64,000 nt of DNA from Nymphaea colorata (GCF_008831285.2 NC_045145.1:6076802-6140801), one strand, 5' to 3'. Positions 22,348-34,372 are shown, counted from the stretch's first letter. Program-made: numbers and translations. Notes: a model not told the origin generated them from the letters alone.

Positions 22348-24473
22348 CTAGGCACGATGCTTCTCTGGTACGGAATCCTCCTTGCTAATGAAGAGAGGTT
22401 GACGTTGGCCCTAGTCCTCCTTGCAAGGTGCATTGGGAAAAGAAGGGTGTGAGGGCAAGGGGCGCATGGTGGTGCTACTCCTCCAACTCGGTAAGGGCCT
22501 TCCCTCCTTAGGGGCTGTTAGGGATTGTAGCTGGCTGGTGGCTCCTACTATTTTGGTGGTTGGGGGAATGACGACGCGGGCCCTCCTCCTTGAAACAAGG
22601 CAAGGGGGGTTGCCTTAGTGGGAGCGGTCAGTGTTAGCCCGCGTGTGGGAGCTCCTCCAAAATCAGCACCGTCCCCTTCCTTTTTGGATGATGACGTGTG
22701 AGGGGCCCTCCTATTTCAGCACCTGGAGGTTGCCTTTTTGGAACGTGGCAACCACCACATTTCTTCTTCAAAACTACCGCTATCTGCTTGCCTTTTGGAG
22801 AGCACAAACTTTTTCGTTTCACATCCACATTCAATAAGCAGTTTCCTTCCACGTAGGTATTCTTTCCCTTGATGATGACCATGTGGGAAAGAGAGAGTAA
22901 TTGCTGTTGAGGTGGCATACGTTGGTGGCACCTCTTTCCAAAATGATCAACGAAATTTGTGGAAACAGTCACGGGGGCTAAGTCTGGTGAGACAAGCCCT
23001 ATTCCATTGCCAAGGCTGCGATCCTCCTGCCGATCGCTACAACTCCTCTGTTTGAATCCCAATCAGGCCGAAAATTGATCATGATGTGTAGTCACCAGGG
23101 TGGTTCCCGTGGGGTAGATTCTGGTCTGTGATCGGCCTTAGACTGATGTAGATCTGCCTTCAATCAGTCGCCTAGCTTGCAGCTTCAATCCATCTGATCG
23201 AGTGTTATCGGACGCCCAGATGTCATCGTTATTGCAAACGATATCTCTAAAACGTTGTCACCACATGGGATAGTTGAATGAGCATTCAATGGTGAACAAG
23301 AAAGGAGGGTAAACCTACTCGGCTTCCGGCTGAAGCAAACCGATGATGAACTCTCGTCCAAAGGATGGTTGATTCCACCGATTTAATTCCACTATTTAAC
23401 TTAATAGATGCAAAATCTCGGTCCCAATCCCAACCTTCACCTTTGATGGTCACCCTCGAACAACTCAAATGTATTTCAGTGGGGTTGTTGCCTTGATCTA
23501 CCCTAAAGCAACCCTAATAGGAAGTACCCTGGAGATAACCTTATACTTGCCTTAGTCTAGGGTCGCCGGTCATTGAAGCTGCTTAGGGAAAACCACGCCA
23601 GAACCATGGGCGGGGATCTCCTAGGTTGCTGTCCTGTGCAATGATTCCAGCCTCTAAACTCCTCTGGGGTTGAGGGGAATGCACCAGTAGTAAACTTAGA
23701 TCTTGCTGGTCAAGAAAACATAGGGTTGAGGATGCATGATTGGTTGTCGGCAGCCACACCTTGCCGTCTTCAAGCCTTGATCCGCGTGGCCGAGGAAAGA
23801 AGGGAGTTTAGCAAAGAGAGAGAAGAAGAACAAGAGGAGGTCGTTGGTTTACAAGAGGCTTTCTGGTGCCGCCGACAGGAGTCGAGGAAGAGAGAGAAGA
23901 AGGCGGGTGAAGAAAAACTTAATTCTTCATTCCATGATCAAAAGCTAGGGTTTCCCCTTAAACACATAATTTAAATAGTCTTAGGGTTGTCTCGATTCCT
24001 TTAAATTCCTAAACCAAGACGCACACAACTTAAAGCAAAAGAACATAAATGAAAGACCAAGATGTGTCTGTCTCAGTTGCTCAAGAGTCTTGGACCTTGG
24101 GGTTCCGAGGGGTACTTGTCTGGGTGTCGCCCAGACTCGATCTTCTAGCTGTAGTGTGGCCTCACCCGCTTAGGTGAGCCCGAGGTGCTGGGTTCAGCCG
24201 GGGAACTTGTCTAGGTTAGCCCGAGGCTGCCTCGTTTTTCTTAGGGTCAGATACAACACTTAGGCTGACTTGGTTTAAACCGGGTCTAGGTCCATCTTCA
24301 TTGCCCTGGCCTCACTGCTCAACCTCGCTTGGACACTAGTCGTCCCTTTCTGTCTTGCCCCAGCCACTAACTTCCTTCGACCCGGACCCTACCGCAGCCT
24401 TCTCTCCACCAAACTCGATGCATGTGCCAACATTTCTGCCCACCGCATTAGCCTCCCTAAGCACCTCGATGTC
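22348..24473 (-). repeat. Repeat R, left copy (about 2.1 kb), LTR-like
   Basis: It is similar throughout to 40971-43068 in the same orientation. The similarity starts abruptly at CTAGGC(A/T)CGATGCTTC in both copies. The minus strand has a TATTTAAA box (23970-23977) followed by AAACCCTAGC and a CT-rich leader, as in a minus-strand LTR promoter. It joins the truncated integrase of element B on its right. Two reading frames are shared with the right copy: 22634-23062, and the part encoding EVLREANAV near 24400-24470. It may be B's 3' LTR with adjoining deletions, or a separate element. Confidence 0.7.
22634..23062 (-). other. Unrecognised reading frame shared by both R copies (142 codons here)
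   Basis: It starts MGFKQRSCS and includes NFVDHFGKR and HQRMPPQQQLLSLSH, also found with about 80 percent residue identity in the frame at 41209-41658. The two agree over about the first 82 residues; then the right copy shifts frame. No family was recognised. It may be a small element-encoded protein or chance conservation of repeat DNA. Confidence 0.3.
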
Positions 24474-24535
24474 ATCGTCTGAGAAGCCAGAACCTCTTCC
24501 CGTGAATGCAACTCGCAATCTACTCCATCTTCTAT

Positions 24536-25473
24536 CTGAACCAACCTCATATCTTGAAATTAATGGTGGAGGAAATCCATAGAGGGCTTCATGTGGGGTG
24601 GTTCCCGTTCCCGAATGCCAACTAGTGTTATAGGCCCACTCGGCCCATGACAAGTATTTCACCTACGTATTAGGTCGATCACCAGCAAAAAATTGAAGGT
24701 ATGTCTCCAAAGACCGGTTAATGATTTCACTTTGTCCATTGGTTTGCGGCCTTTATCAAGAAGATGGAGTCCCTACCATAGACAATAGATTGGGGCATGT
24801 TGTGATGTTTGCCTACATAATCTTGGTAAATCTCAGCCACCATCGGGTCGTGGTATTTCTTTGGTAAAGGTGCAAAGTGGCTATCTTTTGTGAGTTGACC
24901 TACCACCACTAACACGACTTTTTTGTTCTCAGACCGTGGCATTGCATCTATGAACTTCATTATTATGTCTGCCCATGGCTTGGAAGGCACTGGGAGCGGG
25001 TTCAAGTGGCCAGGAGGTTTAGTCACCTCGTACTTCTCACGTTGGCACACTTGACAATGCTTCACAAAGGCCTTCACGTCGGCTCTCAATCCTTGCCACC
25101 AGAATTGGGTTTTAATATGGCTGAGGGTTTTGGCTACCCCCTCATGACCTGCTGCAATAGTAGAGTGAAAATGCTTCAGTAAGTCTTGCTTCAGCGTTGA
25201 CCCTGGTGGAACTATCGCCCTATTCTTGCGTTGAAGGAGGTTGCCCTTCAAGGTATAATTCAGTATAGATCCAGGGTGCTGACTAGGAGAGATTCGTATG
25301 AGCCTAAGTCCCTCATCCTCTTGTTGCTCGACAGTCAACCTTTCCCATAAATCTTTCTCCAAAACCGACAAGTTCATGATGTGTTTCCTCAGGCATGATA
25401 GGGCATCCACCGTCGTGTTCTCTGAACCATGTTTATACTTAATGTTGAAGTCATAGCCCATCAGTTTGGCCAA
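24536..25473 (-). pseudogene. Gypsy B RNase H end and integrase, catalytically dead
   Basis: The frame at 24727-25473 covers the RNase H end (VDALS), the integrase zinc finger (GHEGVAKTL...CQVCQREK) and most of the core. Two catalytic aspartates are missing: the DFI motif reads MKFIDAMP, and SDRD reads YGRDSIF. VVVDRLTK reads VVVGQLTK. A separate frame, 24336-24662, carries the later WAEWAYNTSWHSGTGTTPHE part and then runs into repeat R after YEVGSD. Confidence 0.88.
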
Positions 25474-25551
25474 CCAACGCTACTGGGTTGGAGTGGAAAC
25501 ACGTTGCTTCAACATATACTTTAGGCTATTATGATTCGTTTTTACCAAAAA

Positions 25552-26646
25552 TCATTGGCCGATCAAATATGGCCTCCATTTTTCAACCGCTAGGACTGTG
25601 GCGAATAGCTCCTTTTCATAGGTCGACAATGGTTTGGCACGGTTGGTAAGCGCCTTGGACATGTAGGTGATTGGGTGACTGGCCTGACTGAGGATAGCAC
25701 CCACACCCATATCACAAGTATCTTTCTCGATGACGAATTCCTTGTTGAAGTTGGGTAATGCGAGTACAGGTGCAGACATCAAGACCGACTTCAAGTTGTC
25801 AAACGTTGCTCGTGACTTCTCTGTCCAAACAAAGGATCCTTTTTTCAACGTATTGGTCAAGGGGGCTGCTATTATTCTATAGCCCTGAATGAACCTACGG
25901 TAGTATCCTGTCAAGCCCACAAATCCTTGCAATCCCCTCGAGTCCTTTGGTAACGGCCATTTGTCCATTGCATGAAGCTTTTTGGGGTCAGCTTTGACCC
26001 AATCACTAGAAACGATGTGCCCTAAATATCCTATGGAAGGTAGTCCAAAACTATAGTTTGATCTATTGGCATATAGGTTGTTCTCCCTTAGAAGTTGCAA
26101 GGTCTTCCTTAAATTCAAGACATGTTGCTCCAGAGACCGACTGTAAACGAGGATATCATCAAAGAAAACAAGAATGAAATCTTGGAGATGGCGCCTAAAG
26201 ATGTCATTCATGCAATCCTGAAACATTTTTGAAGCATTAGTCAAACTAAACGGCATAACTAGGAACTCATAGTGGCCATCATGAGTTCTAAATGTCGTTT
26301 TAGGTATGTCGCCTTCTTCTATTCTGATTTGGTGATAACCTGCCCATAGATCCAACTTGGAGAAGACTGAGGCCCTAGTTAGCTCGTCTAATAACTCATC
26401 AATAACCAGAATTGGGTGCCAGTCCTTGACTATGGCCTCGTTAACTGCCCTATAGTCCACACATAAATGCCATGTATTATCATTTTCCTTCAGAAGTAAG
26501 ACAAGTGAAGAAAAAGGGCTGCTACTAGGGCGAATAATTCCCCCATCCAACATCTCCTTAACCAGCTGTTCAATTTTTGCTTTCTGAGTGTAGCCGTACC
26601 TATAGGGCCTTACATTAACTGGTTCGGTTCCTTGGTTTAGGATCAC
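25552..26646 (-). pseudogene. Gypsy B reverse transcriptase and RNase H
   Basis: A single 364-codon frame covers the RT from the VRPYRYGY entry motif through [10 protein letters not shown] (catalytic, around 26155) to the RNase H start, with [13 protein letters not shown] and YEKELFA motifs. RT copies element RNA into DNA; RNase H removes the RNA. Several family residues are changed ([13 protein letters not shown] for the usual MPFGLTNAPATFQ). It ends at a stop at 25552, where RNase H should continue. Confidence 0.92.
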
Positions 26647-27203
26647 TCAGTGATCATATGACCTCTTGGGAGGTAGACCCTTCGGTCGGCAAAAACATCC
26701 TCAAATTCCTTCAGCACTTGCTGAATTTTGGGTGGTACTACCTCTTCTTCCTTCACAATAGAGGACACTTTTGTTGCCATGTTGATCAACCACATTGCTG
26801 GCTGATGCATTGCAAGGGCTTTCAAGGCAGCCTTGGGTTCAAGGCTCACCTTGACTGCAGTAAGGGTGACTGGTTTGTCACCTCCCTCCTTAGCAAAGCT
26901 CATGCGCATATTTGCAAAGTCCCATGATATAATTCCAAACGTTTCCAACCACTGCACCCCTAACATGATATGAACACCACCAATTGGTAGAACCAGAAGA
27001 TCCACCTTGAATGGGACTTTCTGCATGACTAGTTCCACATCTTTGCACCTATGCGTGCAAGATAAGCGAGATCCATCACCCTCCATAGCTGTTAGAGGCG
27101 GCTGGTTCTCCAATGTGCATCCCACTGCTCGGGCTGCCTCCTCACTCATGAAAATGTGAGTAGCGCCCGAGTCCAATAGCACCAGCACCTTATGTCCACC
27201 CAC
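26643..27203 (-). pseudogene. Gypsy B protease and RT linker
   Basis: The frame begins MGGHKVLVLLDSGATHIFMS, carrying an intact retropepsin D-S-G triplet, followed by VDLLVLPIGGVHIMLGVQWL. It then runs to the RT linker (EFEDVFADRRVYLPRGH). It overlaps the RT frame by four bases, so a frameshift separates what was one polyprotein. This is the best-preserved protease in the window. Confidence 0.88.
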
Positions 27204-27239
27204 CCCAACACTCTCATCGCATTAGGGTGAGTAGGGTCA

Positions 27240-27916
27240 GTTAGGGAGTGACATATCCCATCAATGCCTGAAGTTGGGTTTGGATCCAAGCCCGAGTCAT
27301 TTGGTTTTGGTTGGGCCATGGTTGTAGATGGCTGCTCCTCCTCATCCTCACTCTCGTCCACCACTTCGAAAAGCTGAAGATGCTTGCACTTGTGGCCCCA
27401 TTCCCACTTCTTGTTGCACGTAAAACGCAGTTTGTTCTATTCAATTTTCCCTCTCTTGCCTACTGAAGTATGTAGTCGGCACCTTGTCGCGATATGCATG
27501 TTTGGGCTCCTCCTTTTTGAATGGTGGAGGGGTCCTCATGGGTGCCATAGCAAAACAATCGACAAGGTATGTAGGATGCTGAGATAGCATCTCGATGTGG
27601 ACCTCTTCCTTAAGACCACCAATGAACGCCCTAATTAGTGCCTTTGTAGGCCAGTCCTGAACCATGCATGCTAGGTTCTCAAACTTACTTTGATAATCTT
27701 GTACAGTTGTGGTCTATTTGAGATCCTTTAGTTCCACATCGTAGTTGGTGAATGTAGATTCACCAAATCGTACCAAATGTGCATCCTTAAAGTTTTCCCA
27801 ATCGATGATAGGATGTGTATGCTTGAGCCACTGATAACATTGCATGGCCTCTCCCTCTAAGTGCAATACTGATAATACGACCCAATCTTCCTTAGAGACG
27901 CGTTGACAAGTGAAGT
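27240..27916 (-). pseudogene. Gypsy B gag C-terminal part with zinc knuckle, interrupted
   Basis: The minus strand encodes VSKEDWVVLSVLHLEGEAMQ and WLKHTHPIIDWENFK (27714-27916), then LIRAFIGGLKEEV (27441-27665), then a knuckle, TCNKKWEWGHKCK, near 27390-27430 and an acidic linker. The gag N-terminus is absent: element C's LTR begins at 27917. It was not found beyond C. Confidence 0.82.
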
Positions 27917-30900
27917 TGTCACACCCCAACCCTTTGACCCTCAAATAATTTTTTTTTGTTAAAACATAAAACATTGAGGTGCGATGACACAACAATTTAA
28001 AAGGAAAGGAGCTATGCAATTCAAAGACAATGGGGCAAACTTTCCATTATGCAAATAATTCCTGTTCATACAAAATCACTTCACATTTCTTAATAACCCA
28101 TATGACAAAAATGCCCCAAAATCACAATATTGATGCCTAACAAGAACAAGACATCAATAAGACCAAAACAAGACGCACTTGCACCACAATAAACCCAAAA
28201 CCGCCCTAGTAGTATGTGAGTAGACTCATCTGATCAACCTGCTGCCCCAGGTCTGCCAAAACCTGAAAAAAAAAATCAATAGAAGGCTTAGCCTTCGCAA
28301 TATGGCAACATCCCAGATAATTCTCTAACCCTCTTAAGTAAGGGCCCAAATCTAGGATAAGCAATTACGAAAGCAAATCACTATTATGTCGTTATAGGGC
28401 ATAAAGTTACATGACTTGTAAAGAAGACCCCTTACAAATACCACGACATGTAAAGGCCACTCAATGGTCATACCTAACACATTCAATAGTCACATGCACT
28501 TCGTTCATAAACACAACATTCACATTCACTTCATTCGCATTTTTTTTTCATTTACATTAGCTTTAGTGAATTGACAATTCCTGTGGCTGCAAACACAGGC
28601 ACGTGCACATCACGGGCGACCTACAGTTTTGAGACAACCCCCGTGGTGGCCCAAAATGATATGAATCCATTCACGCTGCAGCGGTAGAGTACGCGTCATT
28701 GGATGTGTGAATTTCAATGAGAGTACCTCAGCCTTCCCTATGACACCCAGTTTGAGAAGGTGGGAGCCCAATGCTCCAAGCACATCACACAACGGTACCC
28801 TGGGGCCTTACACTGCCTGCACTCCAAGCAGGCGAGACCAGTGGCGAAGGTGGGACATCTTCCAAACACATTGTCACAACCCACTAGCCTCTCATCTCTT
28901 ATTCTTTCTTGTTTATCATTATGAAAGCACATTCACAAAATGAATTGCTAGCTCATGAGGTTGGTTCACTTCACGAGAGCACCCATACCTCCAATTGCCT
29001 CTACATGAGGGTTACACATAGTTAACATTCTTAGCTAGCTGTCATAACAATACAGGTACAACTACCCTTCAATTTCATTCAATTGTATTATTGTCCATGG
29101 CAATGCATATGCAAAATACCACAGCATTCACATTAATCAAATACATCAAGCACTTCTTTCAAAATAGCCCAACCACGGAGAGTAGTCTCGATTCGTGATT
29201 GGCTCGTAGCTGTTATATGCAATTATCATTCTATGATGTTTTCTAATGCACAATCTGGGTCGAGGAGATACTCGACTCGATACCCCACCTCATCTATCCT
29301 AAGCAGTTATAATTTCTAGCATGCAAATGCAATTGTGTAGTAATTTAAAAATAAAACTAATCACATAACCACTCAATTTCTTGTATACATTTATTCAATT
29401 ATATCACAATCATTCAATCACCTCACAATCATAAGATCCAATGACCCTGAAAACACACATTCAAAAGTTGGCCCCATGTAGAAATTTTCCTGGAATACCG
29501 TCATACCTATCGCACGTCGCCAGAATACCCAAAATGTCTCAAACTTTGAATCGTGCTGCTCAAGGTCTACTTGACGTGCCTGGTGTACCTGCAAACATAA
29601 GCAAGTGATAAATTCTCTACTCGTTCCTTTTTACAATCTATACAAGTATAAAATACAATCATTGAGGCATAGGTCATCGCCTCAAGAGGATGTCGACGGG
29701 TAATGTCGACCCACAAAGCCCTCCAATAGGCTTCTTCCCAACTCTTTGAGGTTTCCACCAAATGATTTAAGCTCCATGCTTTCGATTTTGACCAATCACT
29801 AATCTGTTTCTCCCTTACTTCCTTAGTTGAGGCATCTATCCCAAAATTAAGATTCTCAATATGCGATGTATATGCACATCAATAGAAGCATATTTCCTGA
29901 GCTCACTAAAACGGTTCTAAACCTTCTCAACATCATCAAAATCTCTGTCATGTGTCCAAGTCGCTTCGAAAATCAACTCATCATGCTAAAAAGACAATTA
30001 TACACGTATATCCTCATCCTTCTCAAAATAGTGATAAACTTTTTCCAAAATAGGAACATCGCTAATATGCATTCCAAATCATCGAATCATGAGTCTAGCA
30101 TGCTCAAATAATAATTATATATGCACTAACAGTAAATTTTAGATAATTTAAGCTCGATTAAGCCTCGCTCACCCCAATCTTAGTATCCAAACTGCTGCAA
30201 TATTCCTGGTAGCAACCTCAAATGTTTGATTGTTTCCCTAGTGGCAAAAATCATATAATGTCGCCACCACCAATGGCGTCTATTCGCTGTTATGAGGGGA
30301 AGAACACATCCCCACACTGAAATCCAATCCAACGGCCACAAAAGAGTGAAAATCAACGAATAAGAGGTTTAAGAGAAGGGTCTATCGTTAGAAGAGGCCC
30401 ACGGTAGTTGTGAGGGTGGCTAAAAACGAGTGAGAAGGGGCACGAGAGGATAGCACATGAAAAGGGGAAAACGGCAATGGACAACAAAGGGAGGGAAACA
30501 GAGGGTTCAGATGAGGGAGAAGGGACTGACACAAGAGAGCGAAGAGTGCAGAGAGTGTTTGGATGAGGGAGAGGGCTTGAGCAGAGAGCACAGGCAGAGA
30601 GTGCAGACAAGGGGAAAAGTGACAGATAGAGAGAGCGAGAGAGAATGCAGAGGAAGACATGAGCAGAGAGACGAGAGAGTGATAGAGAGGGGAGAGGGTT
30701 GCACAAGAGGGAGGCCGTGCGACTGAGAAAGGCTGGCAGTGAGTGTGTGGACAAAGGGACAGACAGATGGAGAACAGGACAGGGAGAAGAAAGAAGAAAG
30801 GAGAAAGAGGAGCGAGAGAAATTGGCAAGCTTACCCCAATGCCGCCGCACCTCTGCCATTGATCTATCCTATGCCTTCTTCTTCTCTGCGTACGGCGCAC

Positions 30901-31067
30901 ACCTACGAGTTGGGAGACAACAAAGAGGGAGACCGAGAGAAAGGACAAGGGATAAGAGACAGAGAGGAAGAGAGAGCCAGTGTTAGGCTCCTCTTCACAC
31001 AACTATTTTCAGGTCCGGGTCTGGACCCGCTCCAGCCCAACCTGAAATAAAAACAATGAGCTTTACA
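27917..31067 (-). repeat. 3' LTR of element C (3,151 bp)
   Basis: It begins TGTCACACCCCAACCC and ends GCTTTACA on the plus strand; on the minus strand it is TG...CA and directly follows the polypurine tract. The first ~970 bp match the 5' LTR remnant at 40011-40972, and both ends match the solo LTR at 18539-20077. It holds about 1.4 kb (28760-30150) that the solo LTR lacks. A long purine-rich strand lies at 30390-30990. Confidence 0.9.
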
Positions 31068-31105
31068 TCCTACCCTCCTTAAATAAAATTTCGTCCTCGA
31101 AATTT
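31068..31105 (-). other. Polypurine tract and conserved palindrome of element C
   Basis: On the minus strand AAGGAGGGTAGGA (31068-31080) immediately precedes the TGTAAAG start of the 3' LTR and would prime plus-strand synthesis. Just inside, 31086-31105 is a perfect inverted repeat (AAATTTCG, loop TCCT, CGAAATTT). That motif recurs at this place in Del/Tekay elements. Confidence 0.85.
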
Positions 31106-31581
31106 AGATCATACCTCAATACTAGAACAAGTGTGGGTACTTCTTTCACATATCATCCTCAAGTTCTCATGTGCTCTCGTTCAACCCATGGTGTTATCAT
31201 CCCACTCTTACTAGAGGAATTCTCTTGGTGCAAAGTACTTGCACTCTTTGATCCACAATTCTAATAGGCTTTTCTTTTATTGTCAATTCATCTTGCACTT
31301 GAATACCTTGAAAATCAATCACATGTGTAGGATCGGTACATACTCTTGAAGCATGGAAACATGGAAAATGTCATGAACATAACTCAATTTAGGAGGTAAT
31401 GTCAATCTGTATGTCACCTCTCTGATCTTCTCTAATATCTCAACAGGCCCAATAAGCATCGGACTCAACTTTCCCTTAATACCAAATCAAAAAATGCCTT
31501 TAGTAGGTGAAATTTTCAAGAATACATGATCATCAACCTCAAAAGCCAACTCTCTACGTCGACATAATTTTTCTGTCTACT
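31106..31581 (-). pseudogene. Element C chromodomain remnant
   Basis: On the minus strand about 31130-31272 reads PIRIVDQRVQVL, TKRIPLVRVG, then HHGLNEST and ELEDDM, KKYPHLF. This is the chromodomain of Del/Tekay integrases, thought to steer insertion to heterochromatin. Stops sit at the places of conserved Trp, among others. The rest, to 31581, is broken integrase C-terminus. Confidence 0.7.
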
Positions 31582-32549
31582 CTAAGCAGTCGACAATTTT
31601 TTCTTTATCAATTGTACTTGGTTGGCGTAATGTTGCAATACCAAAGGGTTTTCGATCTTGTCATCACTCAATTCGATCCAACAAGTTGGTGATCTGCATG
31701 GCCTTCCATACAATGCCTCAAATGTTGCCATTCTGATACTAGAGTGGTAACTGCTATTATATGCAAACTCTGTCAATTTCACATGTTTATTTCATTCTCC
31801 TTTCTAGTCCAAAACACAAGCACATAGCATGTCCTCTAAGGTCTAAATGGTCCTCTCAAATTGCCCATCAGTTTGAGGGTGGAACGTTGTGTTCAGCTTA
31901 AGCTTAGTACCCAATGCCTTTTCTAGTTCCCCAAAAAACTAGAGGTAAAACATGGACCTCGATCCTTGATAGTAGACTTTGGTACTCCATGCAATCTCAC
32001 TATCTCACCAATATATAACTCTGTGAGACTTTCCAATGATCGACTGATTCTGGTTGGCAGAAAATGAATGGACTTAGTAAGTTGATCAATAATCACCCAT
32101 ATGGCATCACGTTGTCTTCTGGTGTGAGGCAAACCAACCACAAAATCCATCATAATGTCCTCCCATTTAATACCAATTCTCTGTAACAAGCCTCCTGGCC
32201 GTTGATGTTGTGCTTTGACCCGTTGGCAAATCAAGCATTTTGCCACATATTCTGCAATTTCATGCTTCATTCTAGGCCACCAGAAATTTTGTTTCATATC
32301 TTGAAACATCTTTGTACTACCAGGGTGTATGAAAAATTTAGATTTGTGAGCTTCATCAAGCAACTAACGCTTCACCCCCTCATCTCTAGGGACCCACAAT
32401 CTTTGTCGAAACCATAACGAATCATCTTCATTATGATACCAAAGAAAATCTACCTTCTTACTTTCTTCCATATTTTTAGCAAAATCAGGATCCTCTTTTT
32501 GCTTCAAGATAAGCTGCTCCAACATAGGATGTCGTATCAAGGCAGTCAT
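31582..32549 (-). pseudogene. Element C integrase and RNase H-integrase linker
   Basis: Frames at 32364-32549 (linker), 31923-32363 (zinc finger H-H-C-C ending CLICQR, then DIMMDFVVGLP and TIKDRGPCFTS with both first catalytic Asp residues present) and 31582-31782 (EFAYNSSYHSS) are collinear. Stops and frame changes separate them. Confidence 0.88.
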
Positions 32550-32700
32550 TATATCTTTGTTCTCATCACATAGGTGAAGCTACCATGCTATCATATCTTG
32601 CAACAACATCTAAGAGTGATTCATCATACTACATAATGTCGTCTTAGCATGTCTGCTCAAAGCATCAACCGCTATATTCACTTTTCCTGGATTATATGAT

Positions 32701-33062
32701 TGTTAAGAAATAAGATCTCATAGTGATATTGTAACTAGGTTTTTAGCTTAGGTATTTTACATTTTATTTTCTTTTTGTTTTCTTTTACATTTTATTTTCT
32801 TTTTTGTTTTTTTATTTTCTTTTCTTTTCTTTTTGCCCTCTTCAATCAAGCCGTTGGAACTCCCAACGGCTAGAACCACTCTTTATTTAGCCTCTTCTTC
32901 TTTCTTGTCTCTTGTATATATATTTTATCAATCTCTTGTATTAGGTATGTTGTTTTACACAGCCATTGAGTATTCATTCAATAAGATTAATATCTTTTCA
33001 AGTGGCCTTAGTGTCTTTTTCTATCATATTCTTCTTTAGTGACTATTATAGTCACATTTATA
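32701..33062 (+). repeat. 5' LTR of copia D (362 bp)
   Basis: It begins TGTTAAGAAATAAG and ends CACATTTATA, directly before the primer site. Its terminal dinucleotides are TG and TA, not TG and CA; the 3' LTR ends the same way. Compared with the 3' LTR it lacks about 31 bp near the CCGTTGGA repeats. Confidence 0.92.
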
Positions 33063-33073
33063 TGGTATCAGAG
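33063..33073 (+). other. Primer binding site (initiator tRNA-Met) of copia D
   Basis: TGGTATCAGAG follows the 5' LTR with no gap and complements the 3' end of initiator tRNA-Met. Confidence 0.88.
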
Positions 33074-33285
33074 ACAGGTTGGGTTGCATGTTGGAGAGTT
33101 TTAGAAGCTGTTTTTTTGTTGTTTATGCTACTGGACTGTTGAAGAAAAATTTTAAACGAGGCCATTCCTGCTGATTGTCATTTCTTGAAGATCTTCTTAT
33201 TGCTGCTCACCAACTGTTTGGTGAAATTTCTAGAAGAACTTCCTCTTTGTTTCTCTTGGAGATTGTTACTTAAAATCTTGCTCTT

Positions 33286-34350
33286 ATGGATGACTCCAAA
33301 GTTTCGATCGAAGGAGGAAGTTATCATGCTCCATACAAGCTTGATGGAACCAACTACACTCTATAGGCAAAATGCTTGGAGATGCATATCAAAGGAAAAT
33401 ATTTATGGGGCTTCATAAGAGGTACGTCTACCCCTCCTTCTCTCAAGTTGACCAAAATTGAAAATGGAGTTGAGAAAGACTTGAATGAAGAAGAGAGACA
33501 AAATGTCATGGATGAATATTATAAAAAATTAGATGATTAGGAAGCCAAAAACTCTAGAATTAAAAATGGATTTACGAAAATATAGAACCTAGAATTGCCC
33601 AAAATCTCATGTATTATGGAAAAGCAAGTGAAGTTTGGGAATATCTCAAGGGAATGTTCACCCAAAAAGATATGGCCCGAAAATATCTCTTGATTCAAAA
33701 AGCCCAAAATATCAAGCAAGGTGAGAATAATGTTAAAGATTATTTTATGGAAATCTCTAGTGTATGGAATGAGTTGGATCAACTTACTCCCAAACTATGA
33801 TTGGATTGTAAGTGTCATGAGATTAGAAGAGAAGAAGTCGATGAATTTAGGTTTTTTCAATTTCTTCAAGGTCTACAACTCGAATTTAAACAAATTAGGT
33901 CAGCCCTACTTTCTTTAGCCTCTCCTCCACTCATTCATGAACTTCTTACGAAGTTAAGCGGTGAAGAAACTAGAATGAAATTATACAAAGAATTGGATAG
34001 TGTTCATATTTCCAAACAAGAAGAAGAAAACGTTTTAGCCGCTTCTAGACTCGGAAACAACGTCAAATCCTTTAGACCTCCTCACTTTAAAAACCAAATA
34101 GAGGAAAATTTAAGGTTGTTTGCCACTTTTGTCATGAACCGGGTCACATTAAACCTAGTTGTTCAAAGCTGAACAACAATGAAGGACAACCACGAAACTA
34201 TAGAAGAAATCTTTTCAAAGGAGGAGCTTCATCTCCTCAAGGAGGGCAACACAACCGTGGAAGTGGAACTTCATATTCACAAGGTGGGCAATACAACAAT
34301 AGACAATTTGACCAAAGGAAGGTTACAAATATTGCAAACGAAGGATGTGA
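33286..34350 (+). pseudogene. Copia D gag
   Basis: The frame starts at ATG 33286 (MDDSKVSIEGG...YKLDGTNYTL) and contains the copia gag signature, but is stopped at 33364-33366 and 33538-33540, both TAG where Trp is usual. It continues in other frames (33609-33800, 33801-34172) with FRFFQFLQGLQ and LASPPLIHELLTKL. A broken CCHC knuckle lies near 34115-34150. Confidence 0.85.
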
Positions 34351-34372
34351 TCTTTCATCAATCTCCACAACA

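Larger units (their letters stand above)
24474..27916 (-). mobile_element. Ty3/gypsy element B, truncated, minus strand
   Basis: On the minus strand it contains gag, zinc knuckle, protease, RT, RNase H and integrase in gypsy order. It is cut at both ends: integrase C-terminus meets repeat R at about 24473, and gag is interrupted at 27916 by the 3' LTR of element C. It is better preserved than A but still broken by stops, for instance between RNase H and the RNase H-integrase frame at 25474-25551. Confidence 0.9.

Noticed and set aside
30353-31050. Candidate host genes in 200-codon frames
   Set aside because: Inside the 3' LTR of element C, caused by purine skew.
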